The notes: a model not told the origin generated them from the letters alone. DNA of 64,000 nucleotides from JAJFJD01 sp965228695 (GCA_965228695.1 CBDDIB010000002.1:620001-684000); one strand, 5' to 3'. Positions 44,044-53,201 are shown, counted from the first letter of the stretch. Translations and numbers: made by a program.

Positions 44044-44973
44044 CTAAAGGTTCAGCACCCGGAGGGGATGGACTTCGCCTCCCGCATAACGCGTGAGCGC
44101 GATGGGCTTTCCCCGGCCCACCGCGAGCACCGTATCCCCGTCGTTGAAATCGGCGATACGGTCGAGATCCATTTTCCGAAGCAGAGACACGGTTTGCCCA
44201 TTGCGCAAACGGCTCGCCTCACTATCGGTCAGGGCCAGGGCCGGGATGTCGTCCAGCGCGGTCTCGACCGGTAGCAAGTGCTCCAAAACGGCCGCACTGT
44301 GCCCAAAAGAGCGCAGTTCGTCCAGCGAAATCGCGTTTTCCTCGGCGAAAGGCCCGACGCGGGTCCGGCGCAGGTCGGCGATATGCCCGGCCGCGCCCAC
44401 GGCCCGCGCGATATCGCGCGCCAGGGACCGCATATAGGTGCCCGCACCGCAGGAAACCTCGAAAACGGCATGGTCCCCGTCCGGCATATCGACCAGGTCG
44501 AGGGTCTCGATCCAAACCTGCCGGGGTTCCAGTTCGAATTCCTCGCCGTCGCGCGCCCGGTCGTAGGCGCGCTGGCCGTCGACCTTGATCGCCGAATACC
44601 GCGGCGGCACTTGTTCGACCTCGCCTGTGAAATCGGGCAGAACGGCGCGGACCGCCGCCTCGTCCGGCCGCGCCTCGTCGGTTCGGACCACGGTCCCGTC
44701 GGCGTCGTCGGTATCGGTCTCGGACCCCCAGCGCAGGGTGAAACGATAGGTCTTCAGCCCGTCCACGACATATTGCATCGTCTTGGTCGCCTCGCCGAAG
44801 GCCACCGGCAAGATGCCCGTCGCCAGCGGGTCCAGCGTCCCGCCGTGGCCGGCCTTCGCCGCATCGGTCAAGCGTTTGACGGTATTCACGACGGCGGTCG
44901 ACGTCATGCCCGGCGGCTTATCGACGATGAGCCATCCGTGGACCGGCTGGCCCTTGCGTTTCCGCCGCCCCAT
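44044..44973 (-). CDS. truB: tRNA pseudouridine(55) synthase
   Basis: The 309-residue protein has the catalytic Asp48 in GGTLDPLATG, the WLIVDKPPGMTS start, the KTYRFTLRWGSETDTDD motif near 90-106 and PPRYSAIKVDGQRAYDRAR near 133-150. It makes pseudouridine 55 in the T-loop of tRNAs. The C-terminal PUA-like tail (about 250-309) is present. It is separated from rbfA by two bases and from rpsO by 18, within the nusA-infB-pnp run. Confidence 0.95.
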   Translation of the reverse strand: MGRRKRKGQPVHGWLIVDKPPGMTSTAVVNTVKRLTDAAKAGHGGTLDPLATGILPVAFGEATKTMQYVVDGLKTYRFTLRWGSETDTDDADGTVVRTDEARPDEAAVRAVLPDFTGEVEQVPPRYSAIKVDGQRAYDRARDGEEFELEPRQVWIETLDLVDMPDGDHAVFEVSCGAGTYMRSLARDIARAVGAAGHIADLRRTRVGPFAEENAISLDELRSFGHSAAVLEHLLPVETALDDIPALALTDSEASRLRNGQTVSLLRKMDLDRIADFNDGDTVLAVGRGKPIALTRYAGGEVHPLRVLNL

Positions 44974-44975
44974 GA

Positions 44976-45410
44976 TCAGCGCTCGGCCGGGTCTGTTGGG
45001 TTCGCGGGGTCTTCCGACGCCTCGGAGTCTAGATCCCGCGCCACATCCGACGATCGGAGGATCGTGTCGATCCGGGTCGCCTCGTCATAGGTTTCATCGC
45101 GCCGGAAGGTGAGATTCGGCATATGCCGCAGTTGGACCTCGCGCCCGATCTGGCGTTTGAGGAAGGGTGCGGCCCGGTCGAGCGCCTCGATCACCTCGCC
45201 GGGGCGTTCGCCGCCCAACGGCATGACGAACGCCGTCGCGTTCCGCAGATCGGGGCTCACCCGAACTTCGGACACGGTAACGCTGACTCCCCGCAGATCG
45301 GGATCGCGCAAATCGCCGCGGCTCAGGACCGCCGCCAGGCAGTGGCGGATTTCCTCGCCAACGCGCAATTGCCGCACGCTGGGCGCGCGGCTTCTTTCCC
45401 TTGCTTTCAT
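44976..45410 (-). CDS. rbfA: 30S ribosome-binding factor RbfA
   Basis: The 144-residue protein has the RbfA KH-fold with RVGEEIRHCLAAVL near 20-33, VTVSEVRVSPDLRNATAFV near 45-63 and the PNLTFRRDETYDEATRIDTIL end. It binds 16S rRNA near helix 1 and helps late 30S maturation, especially in cold. An acidic tail of about 25 residues follows the domain. The gene is between infB (61 bp upstream) and truB. Confidence 0.94.
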   Translation of the reverse strand: MKARERSRAPSVRQLRVGEEIRHCLAAVLSRGDLRDPDLRGVSVTVSEVRVSPDLRNATAFVMPLGGERPGEVIEALDRAAPFLKRQIGREVQLRHMPNLTFRRDETYDEATRIDTILRSSDVARDLDSEASEDPANPTDPAER

Positions 45411-45471
45411 CGCTGTCCGTCCAATACGAAGGCCGTCGCGGGGGTGCCGGCCCGAAGGCCGGGCATCCCGG

Positions 45472-47994
45472 CTACAGGCTGCGCGCCACCTCTTCCACCT
45501 GGAAGCACTCGATGACGTCGCCTTCCTTGATATCGTCGTAGTTCTCGAACGCCATGCCGCATTCGTAGCTTTGCTGCACGGTCCGGACGTCTTCCTTGAA
45601 GCGGCGCAGCGTCTTCAGGCTGCCTTCGTGGATGACGACGTCGTCCCGCAGCAACCGCACCTTGGCGCCGCGGCGAACCTCGCCCTCGGTCACCATGCAG
45701 CCGGCGACCTTGCCGGCCTTGCTGACGTTGAACACCTGCCGGATTTCGGCGTAACCGAGTTGCGTCTCGCGGACCTCCGGCGCCAACATGCCGCTCATGA
45801 GCTGCTTCATGTCGTCGATCACGTCGTAGATGATCGAGTAGTAGCGGATGTCGACATTGTCGCGCCGCGCCAATTCCCGCGCCTGCGGGTTGGCCCGGAC
45901 ATTAAAGCCGATGATTAGCCCGTTCGAGGCATTGGCGAGAACGACATCCGATTCGGTGATGCCGCCGACCGCCGTATGCAGCAGCCGCACCTTGACCTCG
46001 TCGGTCCCCAATTTCTGCAGGGAGCCGATGATCGCCTCGACCGAGCCCTGGACGTCGCCCTTGACCACGAGGTCGAGTTCGGAGGCTTCGCCGGCCTGAA
46101 TCTGGTCGAACATCTGTTCGAGTGTGCCGCGCGCGCCGGCGGCGTGGGACTGCCGCTGGAGCTGACGGCTCCGGTATTCGGAGATTTCCCGCGCTCGGGC
46201 TTCGTCTTCGACCACGTTGAAGTCGTCGCCCGCCGACGGCGTGCCTTGCAGTCCAAGCACTTCGACCGGCTGGGACGGACCCGCTTCCTCTATCTGGTTG
46301 CCGCGATCGTCGATCACGGCGCGCACGCGGCCCCATTCGGCGCCGGCGACAAAGACATCACCCTTGCGCAGCACGCCGTTCTGAACCAGCACGGTCGCCA
46401 CGGACCCGCGGCCCTGTTCCATCTTGGCTTCGACGATCGCGCCCTGCGCCGCCACCGAAACGCTCGCCTGCAGTTCGAGCAGCTCCGCCTGCAGCAGGAT
46501 CGCCTCTTCGAGCTTGTCCAGGTTGGTCTTCGCGATCGCCGAGACCTCGACGTCGAGAACATCCCCGCCCAGCCCTTCCACGACGATTTCATGGTTCAGT
46601 AGCTCGTTGCGCACCCGTGTGGCGTCCGCGCCGTCCTTGTCCATCTTGTTGATGGCAACGATCATCGGCACCTCGGCGGCCTTGGCATGCGCGATCGCTT
46701 CCGCAGTCTGGGGTTGTACACCGTCATCGGCGGCGACGACCAATATGACGATATCGGTCACTTTAGCGCCGCGTGACCGCATCGCGGTGAACGCTTCATG
46801 GCCCGGCGTGTCGAGGAAGGTGATCGGTTGGCCGCTGGAAAGCTCGACCTGATAAGCGCCGATATGCTGCGTGATGCCGCCCGCCTCGCCGCCCGCGACA
46901 TCGCTGGACCGCAGCGCGTCGAGCAGCGACGTCTTGCCGTGATCGACATGGCCCATCACGGTCACCACCGGCGGCCGCGGTTTCAAATCGCCGGTCAGGT
47001 TCAGCTCGGTCCCGACGCCGATTTCGACATCCGCTTCGGAGACGCGCTTGACCTTGTGGCCGAACTCCTCGGCCACCAATTGCGCGGTATCGGCATCGAT
47101 CGTTTGGTTGGTCGTCGCCATGATACCGGATTTCATTAGTGATTTGACGACGTCGGCGCCCCGCGTCGCCATCCGGTTGGCAAGGTCGGCCACGGTGATC
47201 GAATCCGGGATCACGACCTCGCGCACCACGCGCTGCGGGTCGTTGCGGCGTTGCTCCGCCAACTGGCGCTGCCGTTCCCGTTCCCGGGCCCGGCGCATCG
47301 ACGCCAGGCTGCGGGCGCGTTCGGTCGAGCCCTCGTCGTCCGCCTCTTCCAGCGCCTGGCTGATCGTCAGCTTGCCGGTATCGCGGCGGCGCGGTTCGTC
47401 GCGTCCCCGCGACGGCGCAGGCTTCTTGACCTCGGGCCGCGCCTTGGTTCGCGGACGCCGCGTCTCTTCGGCGGCTTCCTTCGCGTCCGGCGCGGCCGGC
47501 TGTGCCGCGGGCTCCGGCTTGCGGCGGCGCGCCTCCTCTTCGGACTTGCGGCGGGTATCCTCTTCGGATTTGCGGCGCGATTCCTCCTCGGCGCGGCGCT
47601 TGGCCTCGGCCTCCTCGCGGACCCGCTGGGCTTCCGCCTCGGCGAGTTCCTGGCGCTCGCGCTCCACCTCGTCGATGCGGCGGCGCTCCTCGTCGGCGGC
47701 GGCATCGTGCAGCGCGCGCACGCGGGCGGCCCGCTCCTGTTCGGTAAGATTGTCCGAGTCGTCGGCCAGACCCGCCACATCCCCCTGCAGCGCATCCGCG
47801 TCCTGAACGGCCCGCATGCGCCCGCTGGCGCCGCGCTCGAAGGTGCGCTTCTTGCGCACCTCGACCGTTACCGACTTGGTCCGGCCATGACTGAAGCTCT
47901 GCCGAACCTGACCGGTTTCGACCGTCTTCTTGAGTTCCAGCCGTCCCGGCCGGCTCAATGTCAATTTACCGTCTTGTTCGTTGTTCTGCGTCAT
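45472..47994 (-). CDS. infB: Translation initiation factor IF-2
   Basis: The 840-residue GTPase has the G1 motif GHVDHGKT at 348-355, then the DTPGHEAFT, NKMDKDGADATRV and C-terminal domains II-IV. Its N-terminal 260 residues are a low-complexity region rich in Glu, Arg and Ala, including near-repeats of RRKSEE at 140-158; such extensions are common in IF2. IF-2 delivers initiator tRNA to the 30S subunit. The start overlaps the ylxR stop in ATGA (47991-47994). In the operon it follows nusA and ylxR. Confidence 0.96.
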   Translation of the reverse strand: MTQNNEQDGKLTLSRPGRLELKKTVETGQVRQSFSHGRTKSVTVEVRKKRTFERGASGRMRAVQDADALQGDVAGLADDSDNLTEQERAARVRALHDAAADEERRRIDEVERERQELAEAEAQRVREEAEAKRRAEEESRRKSEEDTRRKSEEEARRRKPEPAAQPAAPDAKEAAEETRRPRTKARPEVKKPAPSRGRDEPRRRDTGKLTISQALEEADDEGSTERARSLASMRRARERERQRQLAEQRRNDPQRVVREVVIPDSITVADLANRMATRGADVVKSLMKSGIMATTNQTIDADTAQLVAEEFGHKVKRVSEADVEIGVGTELNLTGDLKPRPPVVTVMGHVDHGKTSLLDALRSSDVAGGEAGGITQHIGAYQVELSSGQPITFLDTPGHEAFTAMRSRGAKVTDIVILVVAADDGVQPQTAEAIAHAKAAEVPMIVAINKMDKDGADATRVRNELLNHEIVVEGLGGDVLDVEVSAIAKTNLDKLEEAILLQAELLELQASVSVAAQGAIVEAKMEQGRGSVATVLVQNGVLRKGDVFVAGAEWGRVRAVIDDRGNQIEEAGPSQPVEVLGLQGTPSAGDDFNVVEDEARAREISEYRSRQLQRQSHAAGARGTLEQMFDQIQAGEASELDLVVKGDVQGSVEAIIGSLQKLGTDEVKVRLLHTAVGGITESDVVLANASNGLIIGFNVRANPQARELARRDNVDIRYYSIIYDVIDDMKQLMSGMLAPEVRETQLGYAEIRQVFNVSKAGKVAGCMVTEGEVRRGAKVRLLRDDVVIHEGSLKTLRRFKEDVRTVQQSYECGMAFENYDDIKEGDVIECFQVEEVARSL

Positions 47995-48635
47995 TCCGTT
48001 CCTCTTTCGGCAACCTGCTGCCGGAATCCGGACAACCGCCGTGCTTCGGCCAGCAGGCTATCCGCTAGCTTTCCCGAGGCAACGACCGCATGCACCACTT
48101 GGTCACGCCCGAAGGCTCGCCCCAACTCCAACCGATCCAACTGCTCGATGAGCGGGACACCGGCCGCCCCTCGCCGCATCTTTCGGCGACCGCCGTCCGC
48201 CGCGTCCGATGCCGCGAACACCGCCCCCGCCGAATTCTTGGCGAGAAACGCCGTAACCTTGTCGAAGCCGGCGACGGCACCGCCGGCGCGGCGCGCCAAT
48301 CCGATCAGTTCGATACACCGGTCCCGCAACAGTATTTCCACACGCACGGGCAAATCCTCATTCACGACCACATTGCGCCGGGCGGCGCGCGCAAACAAGC
48401 GATTTGCGACCGCCGTGGCGACACTGCCGCTGTCGGCGGAAACCCAGATGCCCCGGCCCGGAAGCGACCCGGCGATATCCGGAACGATCCGGTCGTCCGG
48501 CCCGACGGCGAACCGGACCAGCCTCGCCGTCTCGCGGCTTTCGCCCGACACGATGCACCGGCGGCACGGCACGCCGGGCGGATCGATACCGTCCCGCCCG
48601 CCGTTAGCCTCCACCGTCTGCATCGCTGCCAACAT
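47991..48635 (-). CDS. ylxR: YlxR-L7Ae fusion RNA-binding protein
   Basis: The 214-residue product combines an N-terminal YlxR/DUF448 domain (residues 18-95, with PPGVPCRRCIVSGE and GRGIWVSADSG) and a C-terminal L7Ae/YbxF-like region (about 105-200). The latter has CIELIGLARRAGGAVAGFDKV. Such fusions are normal for alphaproteobacteria between nusA and infB. It probably binds RNA and may modulate transcription or ribosome assembly. Gap of 25 bp to nusA and an ATGA overlap with infB make it a coupled member of the operon. Confidence 0.9.
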   Translation of the reverse strand: MLAAMQTVEANGGRDGIDPPGVPCRRCIVSGESRETARLVRFAVGPDDRIVPDIAGSLPGRGIWVSADSGSVATAVANRLFARAARRNVVVNEDLPVRVEILLRDRCIELIGLARRAGGAVAGFDKVTAFLAKNSAGAVFAASDAADGGRRKMRRGAAGVPLIEQLDRLELGRAFGRDQVVHAVVASGKLADSLLAEARRLSGFRQQVAERGTE

Positions 48636-48660
48636 ATCCGCTCCTCGTCCCTGCCGGCGT

Positions 48661-50331
48661 CTAGGCGTCCTGGCGCGGCGTTTCCACCGCCCCGTCGGCG
48701 CCTGCGGCGCCGTCCGTTTCGCCGTCCGCAGCGGCCGCCGCTTCGGCCTCGGCCGCCGCGGCTTCCGCTTCCGCCTTTGCCGCGGCCAATTCCTCTTCGG
48801 TGAACCAGCCGGCGGCGACGCGCGCGGTCATGATGATATCGTTCGCGCCCTCTTCGCTGAGATCGTACTCCCGCAGGATTCCCTCCTGCCGGTCGGTCAG
48901 CTCGTCCGAGGCGAGATCCGCAAAGTCTTCCAAGGTCTTGATCTCGCGTTCGCCGAGCGTGACCAGCATCTGCGGGGTCAACCCGGCGACGCCGATCAAA
49001 TCGTCCTGCACGCCATGTTCCTTGGCGGCCTGGGTCATGCGCTCGCCTTCCGATTCCAGGAATGCGCGCGCCCGGCGCTGCAATTCGGCGGCAATCTCCT
49101 CGTCGAACCCTTCGATGGACGCCAATTCGTCGATCGGCACGTAGGCCACTTCTTCGACATTGGTGAACCCTTCGGTTACCAAGAGATGGGCGATGACATC
49201 TTCGACATCAAGCGCCGCGATGAAGGTATCGCTGCGCGAGCGGAATTCCGCCTGCCGGCGGTCGGATTCTTCCTGCTCGGTCAGGATATCGATCTCCCAA
49301 CCGGTCAGCATCGACGCCAACCGCACGTTCTGGCCGCGCCGCCCGATCGCCAGGCTAAGCTGTTCGTCGGGGACGACGACCTCGATCTTGTGCGCGTCTT
49401 CGTCGAGCACGACCTTGGCGACCTCGGCGGGCGCCAGGGCGTTGACCACGAAGGTCGCCGGGTCGCCGGACCAGGGGATGATGTCGATCTTTTCGCCCTG
49501 CAATTCGGCGACCACCGCCTGAACGCGGCTGCCGCGCATGCCGACGCAAGCGCCAACCGGATCGATGCTCGAGTCGTTCGAGATGACGGCGATTTTCGCC
49601 CGGCTGCCGGGATCGCGCGCCACGGCGCGAATCTCGATGATGCCGTCGTAGATTTCCGGCACCTCCTGGCTGAACAGCTTCGCCATGAACTGTGGATGGG
49701 TCCGTGACAGGAAAATTTGCGGTCCGCGCTGCTCGCGCCGGACGTCGTAGATATAGGACCGGATCCGGTCGTTCCGGCGAAAGCTCTCGCGCGGCAGCAA
49801 CTCCTCGCGCCGCACCACCGCTTCGCCGCGCCCGAGGTCGACCGTAACATTGCCGAATTCGACGCGCTTGACGATGCCGTTGACGATCTCGCCGACGCGG
49901 TCCTTGTATTCCTCGTATTGCCGTTCGCGTTCCGCTTCGCGCACTTTCTGCACGATGACCTGCTTGGCGGTCTGCGCCGCGATCCGGCCGAAATCGATGG
50001 GCGGCAACGGGTCGACGATGAACTCGCCGATCTGCGCATCGGACTTCTTCTGCTGCGCCGCCGCGAGCGTCATCTGCGTCGCCTCGTTCTCGACGTCGTC
50101 GGTTATCTCCATGTAGCGGGCGAGGCGAATTTCGCCGCTCGTCCGGTCGATTTCCGCCCGGATGTCATTCTCGTGGCCGTATTTCGACCGGCCGGCTTTC
50201 TGGATCGCCTGCTCCATGGCTTCGAGCACCTGATCGCGGTCGATGCCCTTTTCGCGGGCGACCGTGTCAGCGACCGACAACAGCTCCGTCCTTGGATAAA
50301 CGCCTGCTTCAACGGTTTCCATGCTGTCCAT
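48661..50331 (-). CDS. nusA: Transcription termination/antitermination protein NusA
   Basis: The 556-residue protein has the N-terminal RNAP-binding domain (1-~130), an S1 domain near 137-205 (GEIVNGIVKRVEFGNVTVDLGRGEAV), two KH domains near 230-360 (including VGACVGMRGSRVQAV and QLSLAIGRRGQNVRLA), and two C-terminal repeats of the HhH-like AR type. The last 40 residues are an Ala/Glu/Asp-rich tail. NusA binds RNA polymerase and controls pausing and termination. It lies downstream of rimP by 57 bp. A terminator-like hairpin precedes rimP in the common leader and could be its own control point. Confidence 0.96.
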   Translation of the reverse strand: MDSMETVEAGVYPRTELLSVADTVAREKGIDRDQVLEAMEQAIQKAGRSKYGHENDIRAEIDRTSGEIRLARYMEITDDVENEATQMTLAAAQQKKSDAQIGEFIVDPLPPIDFGRIAAQTAKQVIVQKVREAERERQYEEYKDRVGEIVNGIVKRVEFGNVTVDLGRGEAVVRREELLPRESFRRNDRIRSYIYDVRREQRGPQIFLSRTHPQFMAKLFSQEVPEIYDGIIEIRAVARDPGSRAKIAVISNDSSIDPVGACVGMRGSRVQAVVAELQGEKIDIIPWSGDPATFVVNALAPAEVAKVVLDEDAHKIEVVVPDEQLSLAIGRRGQNVRLASMLTGWEIDILTEQEESDRRQAEFRSRSDTFIAALDVEDVIAHLLVTEGFTNVEEVAYVPIDELASIEGFDEEIAAELQRRARAFLESEGERMTQAAKEHGVQDDLIGVAGLTPQMLVTLGEREIKTLEDFADLASDELTDRQEGILREYDLSEEGANDIIMTARVAAGWFTEEELAAAKAEAEAAAAEAEAAAAADGETDGAAGADGAVETPRQDA

Positions 50332-50388
50332 GATCTTAGTCCATACTCCTCGTTACGCGCCGCGGCGATGCCGACCGCCGATCCTGAT

Positions 50389-50886
50389 CTAGTGACCGTG
50401 CCGGCCACTCTGCGCGGCCGCCAACAACTCGTCGGTCATCAGCAGCTTCGCGCTTTCAATTCCGTCAAAGGGCAATTCGGCGACGCCCTGATCCAATTCC
50501 AGTTTCACGCGGTCGTCGGCAACGCCGATCACCTGGCCCCGGAAGCGCTTCCGCCCGTCGATCGGCTCGCGCATCTCGACCTTGGCGCGGAACCCCGCGA
50601 AGCGCTCGAAATCGCGCAACCGCGTTAACGGACGATCGATACCCGGCGAGCTGACCTCCAGTTCGTAGGCGCCCGCGATCGGATCCTCGACATCGAGCAG
50701 CGCCGACACCGCGCGGCTGATGTCCGCGCAGTCGTCCACCGTCATGCCCGCCTGATCGGACCGTTCGACCATCACCTGCAGGTGACGCCGGCCCCGGTCG
50801 CCCAACAAACGGACACGGACGATTTCATAGCCCATGTCGTCCAGGGCAGGGGCAATTATGCGTTCGACTCGAGCCGCCGGATCCAT
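50389..50886 (-). CDS. rimP: Ribosome maturation factor RimP
   Basis: The 165-residue protein has the RimP N-terminal domain with IIAPALDDMGYEIVRVRLLG, SRAVSALLDVEDPIAGAYELEVSSPGIDRPL and the C-terminal SH3-like domain with FRAKVEMREPIDGRKRFRGQ. It assists 30S assembly. It is the first gene of the rimP-nusA-ylxR-infB-rbfA-truB-rpsO-pnp run. Its leader contains two hairpins within 65 bases of the start. GAAGGGAAG immediately before the ATG is the ribosome binding site. Confidence 0.95.
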   Translation of the reverse strand: MDPAARVERIIAPALDDMGYEIVRVRLLGDRGRRHLQVMVERSDQAGMTVDDCADISRAVSALLDVEDPIAGAYELEVSSPGIDRPLTRLRDFERFAGFRAKVEMREPIDGRKRFRGQVIGVADDRVKLELDQGVAELPFDGIESAKLLMTDELLAAAQSGRHGH

Positions 50887-50896
50887 GCTTCCCTTC

Positions 50897-50916
50897 GGTC
50901 CGCCTTCCCGCGGACC
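50897..50916 (-). other. Leader hairpin before rimP
   Basis: GGTCCGC (50897-50903) and GCGGACC (50910-50916) form a perfect seven-base stem with a six-base loop, ending ten bases before the rimP ATG. It is close enough to overlap the ribosome binding site region and could sequester it or protect the mRNA. Confidence 0.55.
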
Positions 50917-50923
50917 CAGAACT

Positions 50924-50949
50924 AAAAAGGGCGGGCCGCCGGCCCACCC
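50924..50949 (-). terminator. Intrinsic terminator-type hairpin in the rimP-nusA leader
   Basis: On the minus strand GGGTGGGCC (50949-50941) and GGCCCGCCC (50937-50929) form a nine-base stem with one G-T pair and a three-base loop, followed by TTTTT (50928-50924). It lies 37 bases upstream of the rimP ATG. It would end trmB transcripts, but because a candidate promoter lies upstream of it (50994-51022) it would also sit inside the rimP leader as an attenuator. Confidence 0.8.
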
Positions 50950-50993
50950 AATACACTTAGTCGACGTATCGACCTATGGGTAACTTATGGTGT

Positions 50994-51022
50994 TATTTAA
51001 GCGCTTTCGCGCCCGACGACAA
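50994..51022 (-). promoter_or_regulatory. Candidate promoter of rimP-nusA operon
   Basis: On the minus strand TTGTCG (51022-51017) and TAAATA (50999-50994) are separated by 17 bases. Neither box is a perfect consensus. It is the best promoter I find between trmB and rimP, and it places the terminator-like hairpin within the leader. Confidence 0.35.
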
Positions 51023-51058
51023 GGTCTTTCTGTGCGTCTGGCCGGGTGTTCGCCCGGT

Positions 51059-51784
51059 TCAAGCCGGCGGTTCGGCGGCCGCCGGGTCCGGCCGGCGGCG
51101 AAAACGGAGATACACGCAAGCCGCCCCGCGCTGAAGCGCCTTTTCCTCGTATCGGGTCGGAGGCCAGTCGGCCGGCCGGTCCCGCCAATCCGACGGGCCC
51201 CGGGCCAGCCATTCGAAGGCGTCGTGACGCAGGCAGTGAAACAGCATCCAGCGCAGGTAATCCATGTGATCGGTGGCGAGACGGAGTTCCGAACCGGGCG
51301 CCATGACCCGCGCCAAGGCGTCGAGCTGCGGGCGCGCGACGAAACGGCGGCGGTTGTGCCGCGCCTTGGGCCAGGGATCGGGAAACAGGATAAAGGCGCG
51401 GCCCAGGCATCCGTCCGGGAGCCGGTCCAGTATCGTGCGCGCATCGTCCGGGAAGACACGGATATTATCGAGCGGCGCGTCGTCGGGCGCGGCATCGATC
51501 GCGGCAAACAGCTTCGCGACGCCGTTGAGGAACGGTTCGCAGCCGATGAAACCGATATCGGGGTGGGACGCGGCCTGCCGGGCGAGATGCTCGCCGCCGC
51601 CGAATCCGACCTCGAGCCAGAGCGACCGGACCGGCCGCGGAAACCACGCCGCCGGGTCGCCGTCAAGTGCCTCCGCCGTCAGCGCCAGGACCGGCAGCAT
51701 CCGGTCCAGCAGCCGCGCCCGCTCCGGACGGAGCCGGCGGCCGCGCCGGCGGCCATAGAGAATTCGCCGGTCTTGCTTGGCCAT
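51059..51784 (-). CDS. trmB: tRNA (guanine(46)-N7)-methyltransferase TrmB
   Basis: From ATG 51784, preceded by GAGGCGG, the product has 241 residues; a GTG at 51829 would add 15. The SAM-binding motif EVGFGGGEHL near 78-87, IGCEPF near 100 and the family motif LFPDPWPKARHNRRR near 150-165 are present. It methylates G46 in the variable loop of tRNAs. The last 10 residues are Pro/Ala-rich. The gene follows metK by 68 bp and precedes the nusA operon. Confidence 0.94.
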   Translation of the reverse strand: MAKQDRRILYGRRRGRRLRPERARLLDRMLPVLALTAEALDGDPAAWFPRPVRSLWLEVGFGGGEHLARQAASHPDIGFIGCEPFLNGVAKLFAAIDAAPDDAPLDNIRVFPDDARTILDRLPDGCLGRAFILFPDPWPKARHNRRRFVARPQLDALARVMAPGSELRLATDHMDYLRWMLFHCLRHDAFEWLARGPSDWRDRPADWPPTRYEEKALQRGAACVYLRFRRRPDPAAAEPPA

Positions 51785-51852
51785 ACCATCCGCCTCGCCC
51801 CCCTTGGGCGCCCACGCTTGGCGCGCCACGGGGCCGGGCCTTCCGGAAAGGG

Positions 51853-53022
51853 TTAGCTCAGCGCGCCCTGCAAGGCGTCGACCAGGTCGGTCCGCTCCCA
51901 GGAAAACCCGCCGTCATCATCCGGCTTACGACCGAAATGGCCGTAGGCAGCGGTCCGAGCATAGATCGGCCGGCTGAGATTGAGGTGTTCGCGGATGCCG
52001 CGCGGGCTCAGGTCCATGGCCTGCGTCACTGCGGCGGTAAGCTTCGCGTCATCGACCTTTCCGGTGCCGTAGGTATCGACATAGACCGACAGCGGCTTCG
52101 AGACGCCAATCGCGTAGGCGACCTGGATCGTGCAGTGGTCCGCCAAATCGGCCGCGACCACGTTCTTCGCGACATAGCGCGCGCCGTAAGCCGCGGACCG
52201 ATCGACCTTGGACGGGTCCTTGCCCGAAAATGCGCCGCCGCCATGCGGTGCGGCGCCGCCATAGGTATCGACGATGATCTTCCGGCCGGTGAGACCGGCG
52301 TCGCTGTCTGGACCGCCGATGACGAAGCGGCCGGTCGGGTTGACGTAGAAATCGTCCTCGCCGCACATCCAGCCCTCGGGCAGCACGTCGAGCACGAAGG
52401 GCCGGACCAGTTCGCGGATCTCGTCCTGTTCCAATGATTCCTCATGCTGCGTCGAGACGACCACGGACGTCGCCCGGACCGGCTTGCCGCCTTCATAGGC
52501 GAGGGTGACCTGGCTCTTCGAATCGGGGCCGATCCCGGACAATTTGCCGGCATGCCGGGCATCCGCCATCTTCCGCAGGATATCGTGGCTGTACTGGATC
52601 GCCGCCGGCATCAGTTCCGGCGTTTCCTTGCAGGCGTAGCCGAACATGAGCCCCTGATCGCCGGCACCTTCATCCTTGTTGCCGGCCGCGTCGACACCTT
52701 GGGCGATATCCGGCGACTGGCTGTGGACGTAACACTCTACATCCATGTTTTTCCAATGGAAATTATCCTGCTCGTAGCCGATTTCCCGAACCGCTTTGCG
52801 CGCGAGCGCTTCCATTTGATCGGCATCGATGTCCTGCGGCCCGCGAACCTCGCCCGCGAGAACGACGCGGTTGGTCGTGACCATCGTTTCGACGCCGGTT
52901 CGCACGTCGGGCCCCGATGCCAGGAACACATCCACGATTTCATCCGAAATGCGGTCGCAAATTTTGTCCGGATGTCCTTCCGACACCGATTCGCTGGTAA
53001 AAAGGTAATCTCCCGTCGCCAC
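51853..53022 (-). CDS. metK: S-adenosylmethionine synthetase
   Basis: The 389-residue enzyme has LFTSESVSEGHPDK at the start, SPDIAQGVD near 122, GDQGLMFGYA near 139 and GGGAFSGKDPSKVDRSAAY near 265-283. I choose GTG 53022 because GGAGGA at 53035-53030 stands seven bases upstream and the length then equals the family norm. The in-frame ATG at 53037 overlaps that ribosome binding site and would add five residues. MetK makes S-adenosylmethionine, the methyl donor also used by UbiE, TrmB and MiaB here. The 180-bp upstream region carries an inverted repeat but no known SAM riboswitch. Confidence 0.95.
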   Translation of the reverse strand: MATGDYLFTSESVSEGHPDKICDRISDEIVDVFLASGPDVRTGVETMVTTNRVVLAGEVRGPQDIDADQMEALARKAVREIGYEQDNFHWKNMDVECYVHSQSPDIAQGVDAAGNKDEGAGDQGLMFGYACKETPELMPAAIQYSHDILRKMADARHAGKLSGIGPDSKSQVTLAYEGGKPVRATSVVVSTQHEESLEQDEIRELVRPFVLDVLPEGWMCGEDDFYVNPTGRFVIGGPDSDAGLTGRKIIVDTYGGAAPHGGGAFSGKDPSKVDRSAAYGARYVAKNVVAADLADHCTIQVAYAIGVSKPLSVYVDTYGTGKVDDAKLTAAVTQAMDLSPRGIREHLNLSRPIYARTAAYGHFGRKPDDDGGFSWERTDLVDALQGALS

Positions 53023-53124
53023 GCGCACGTCCTCCATCAAATAAACAAATACCGTCCGAAACCGACTGCCCGATCGCGGCCATGAATCGCCAAACCCCGC
53101 TGAAACCGACAACGGGCCGCTCTT

Positions 53125-53150
53125 TTGACAATGTTTCCTTATATCGTCAA
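53125..53150. repeat. Inverted repeat upstream of metK
   Basis: TTGAC (53125-53129) and GTCAA (53146-53150) are inverted arms separated by 16 bases, about 103-128 bases before the metK start. On the minus strand the distal arm reads TTGACG and could be a -35 box. A repressor site is possible. Confidence 0.3.
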
Positions 53151-53201
53151 GGCGCGTGCGTTGCGCCTCGACGGCCGGAGTAACACAAACGGGCGGAAAT
53201 T

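Noticed and set aside
47048..49707. Long plus-strand frames opposite infB, ylxR and nusA
   Set aside because: Shadows of genuine minus-strand genes with complete domain sets.
53041..53201. SAM riboswitch upstream of metK
   Set aside because: No match by eye to the SAM-II or SAM/SAH core sequences. A covariance-model search would settle it.
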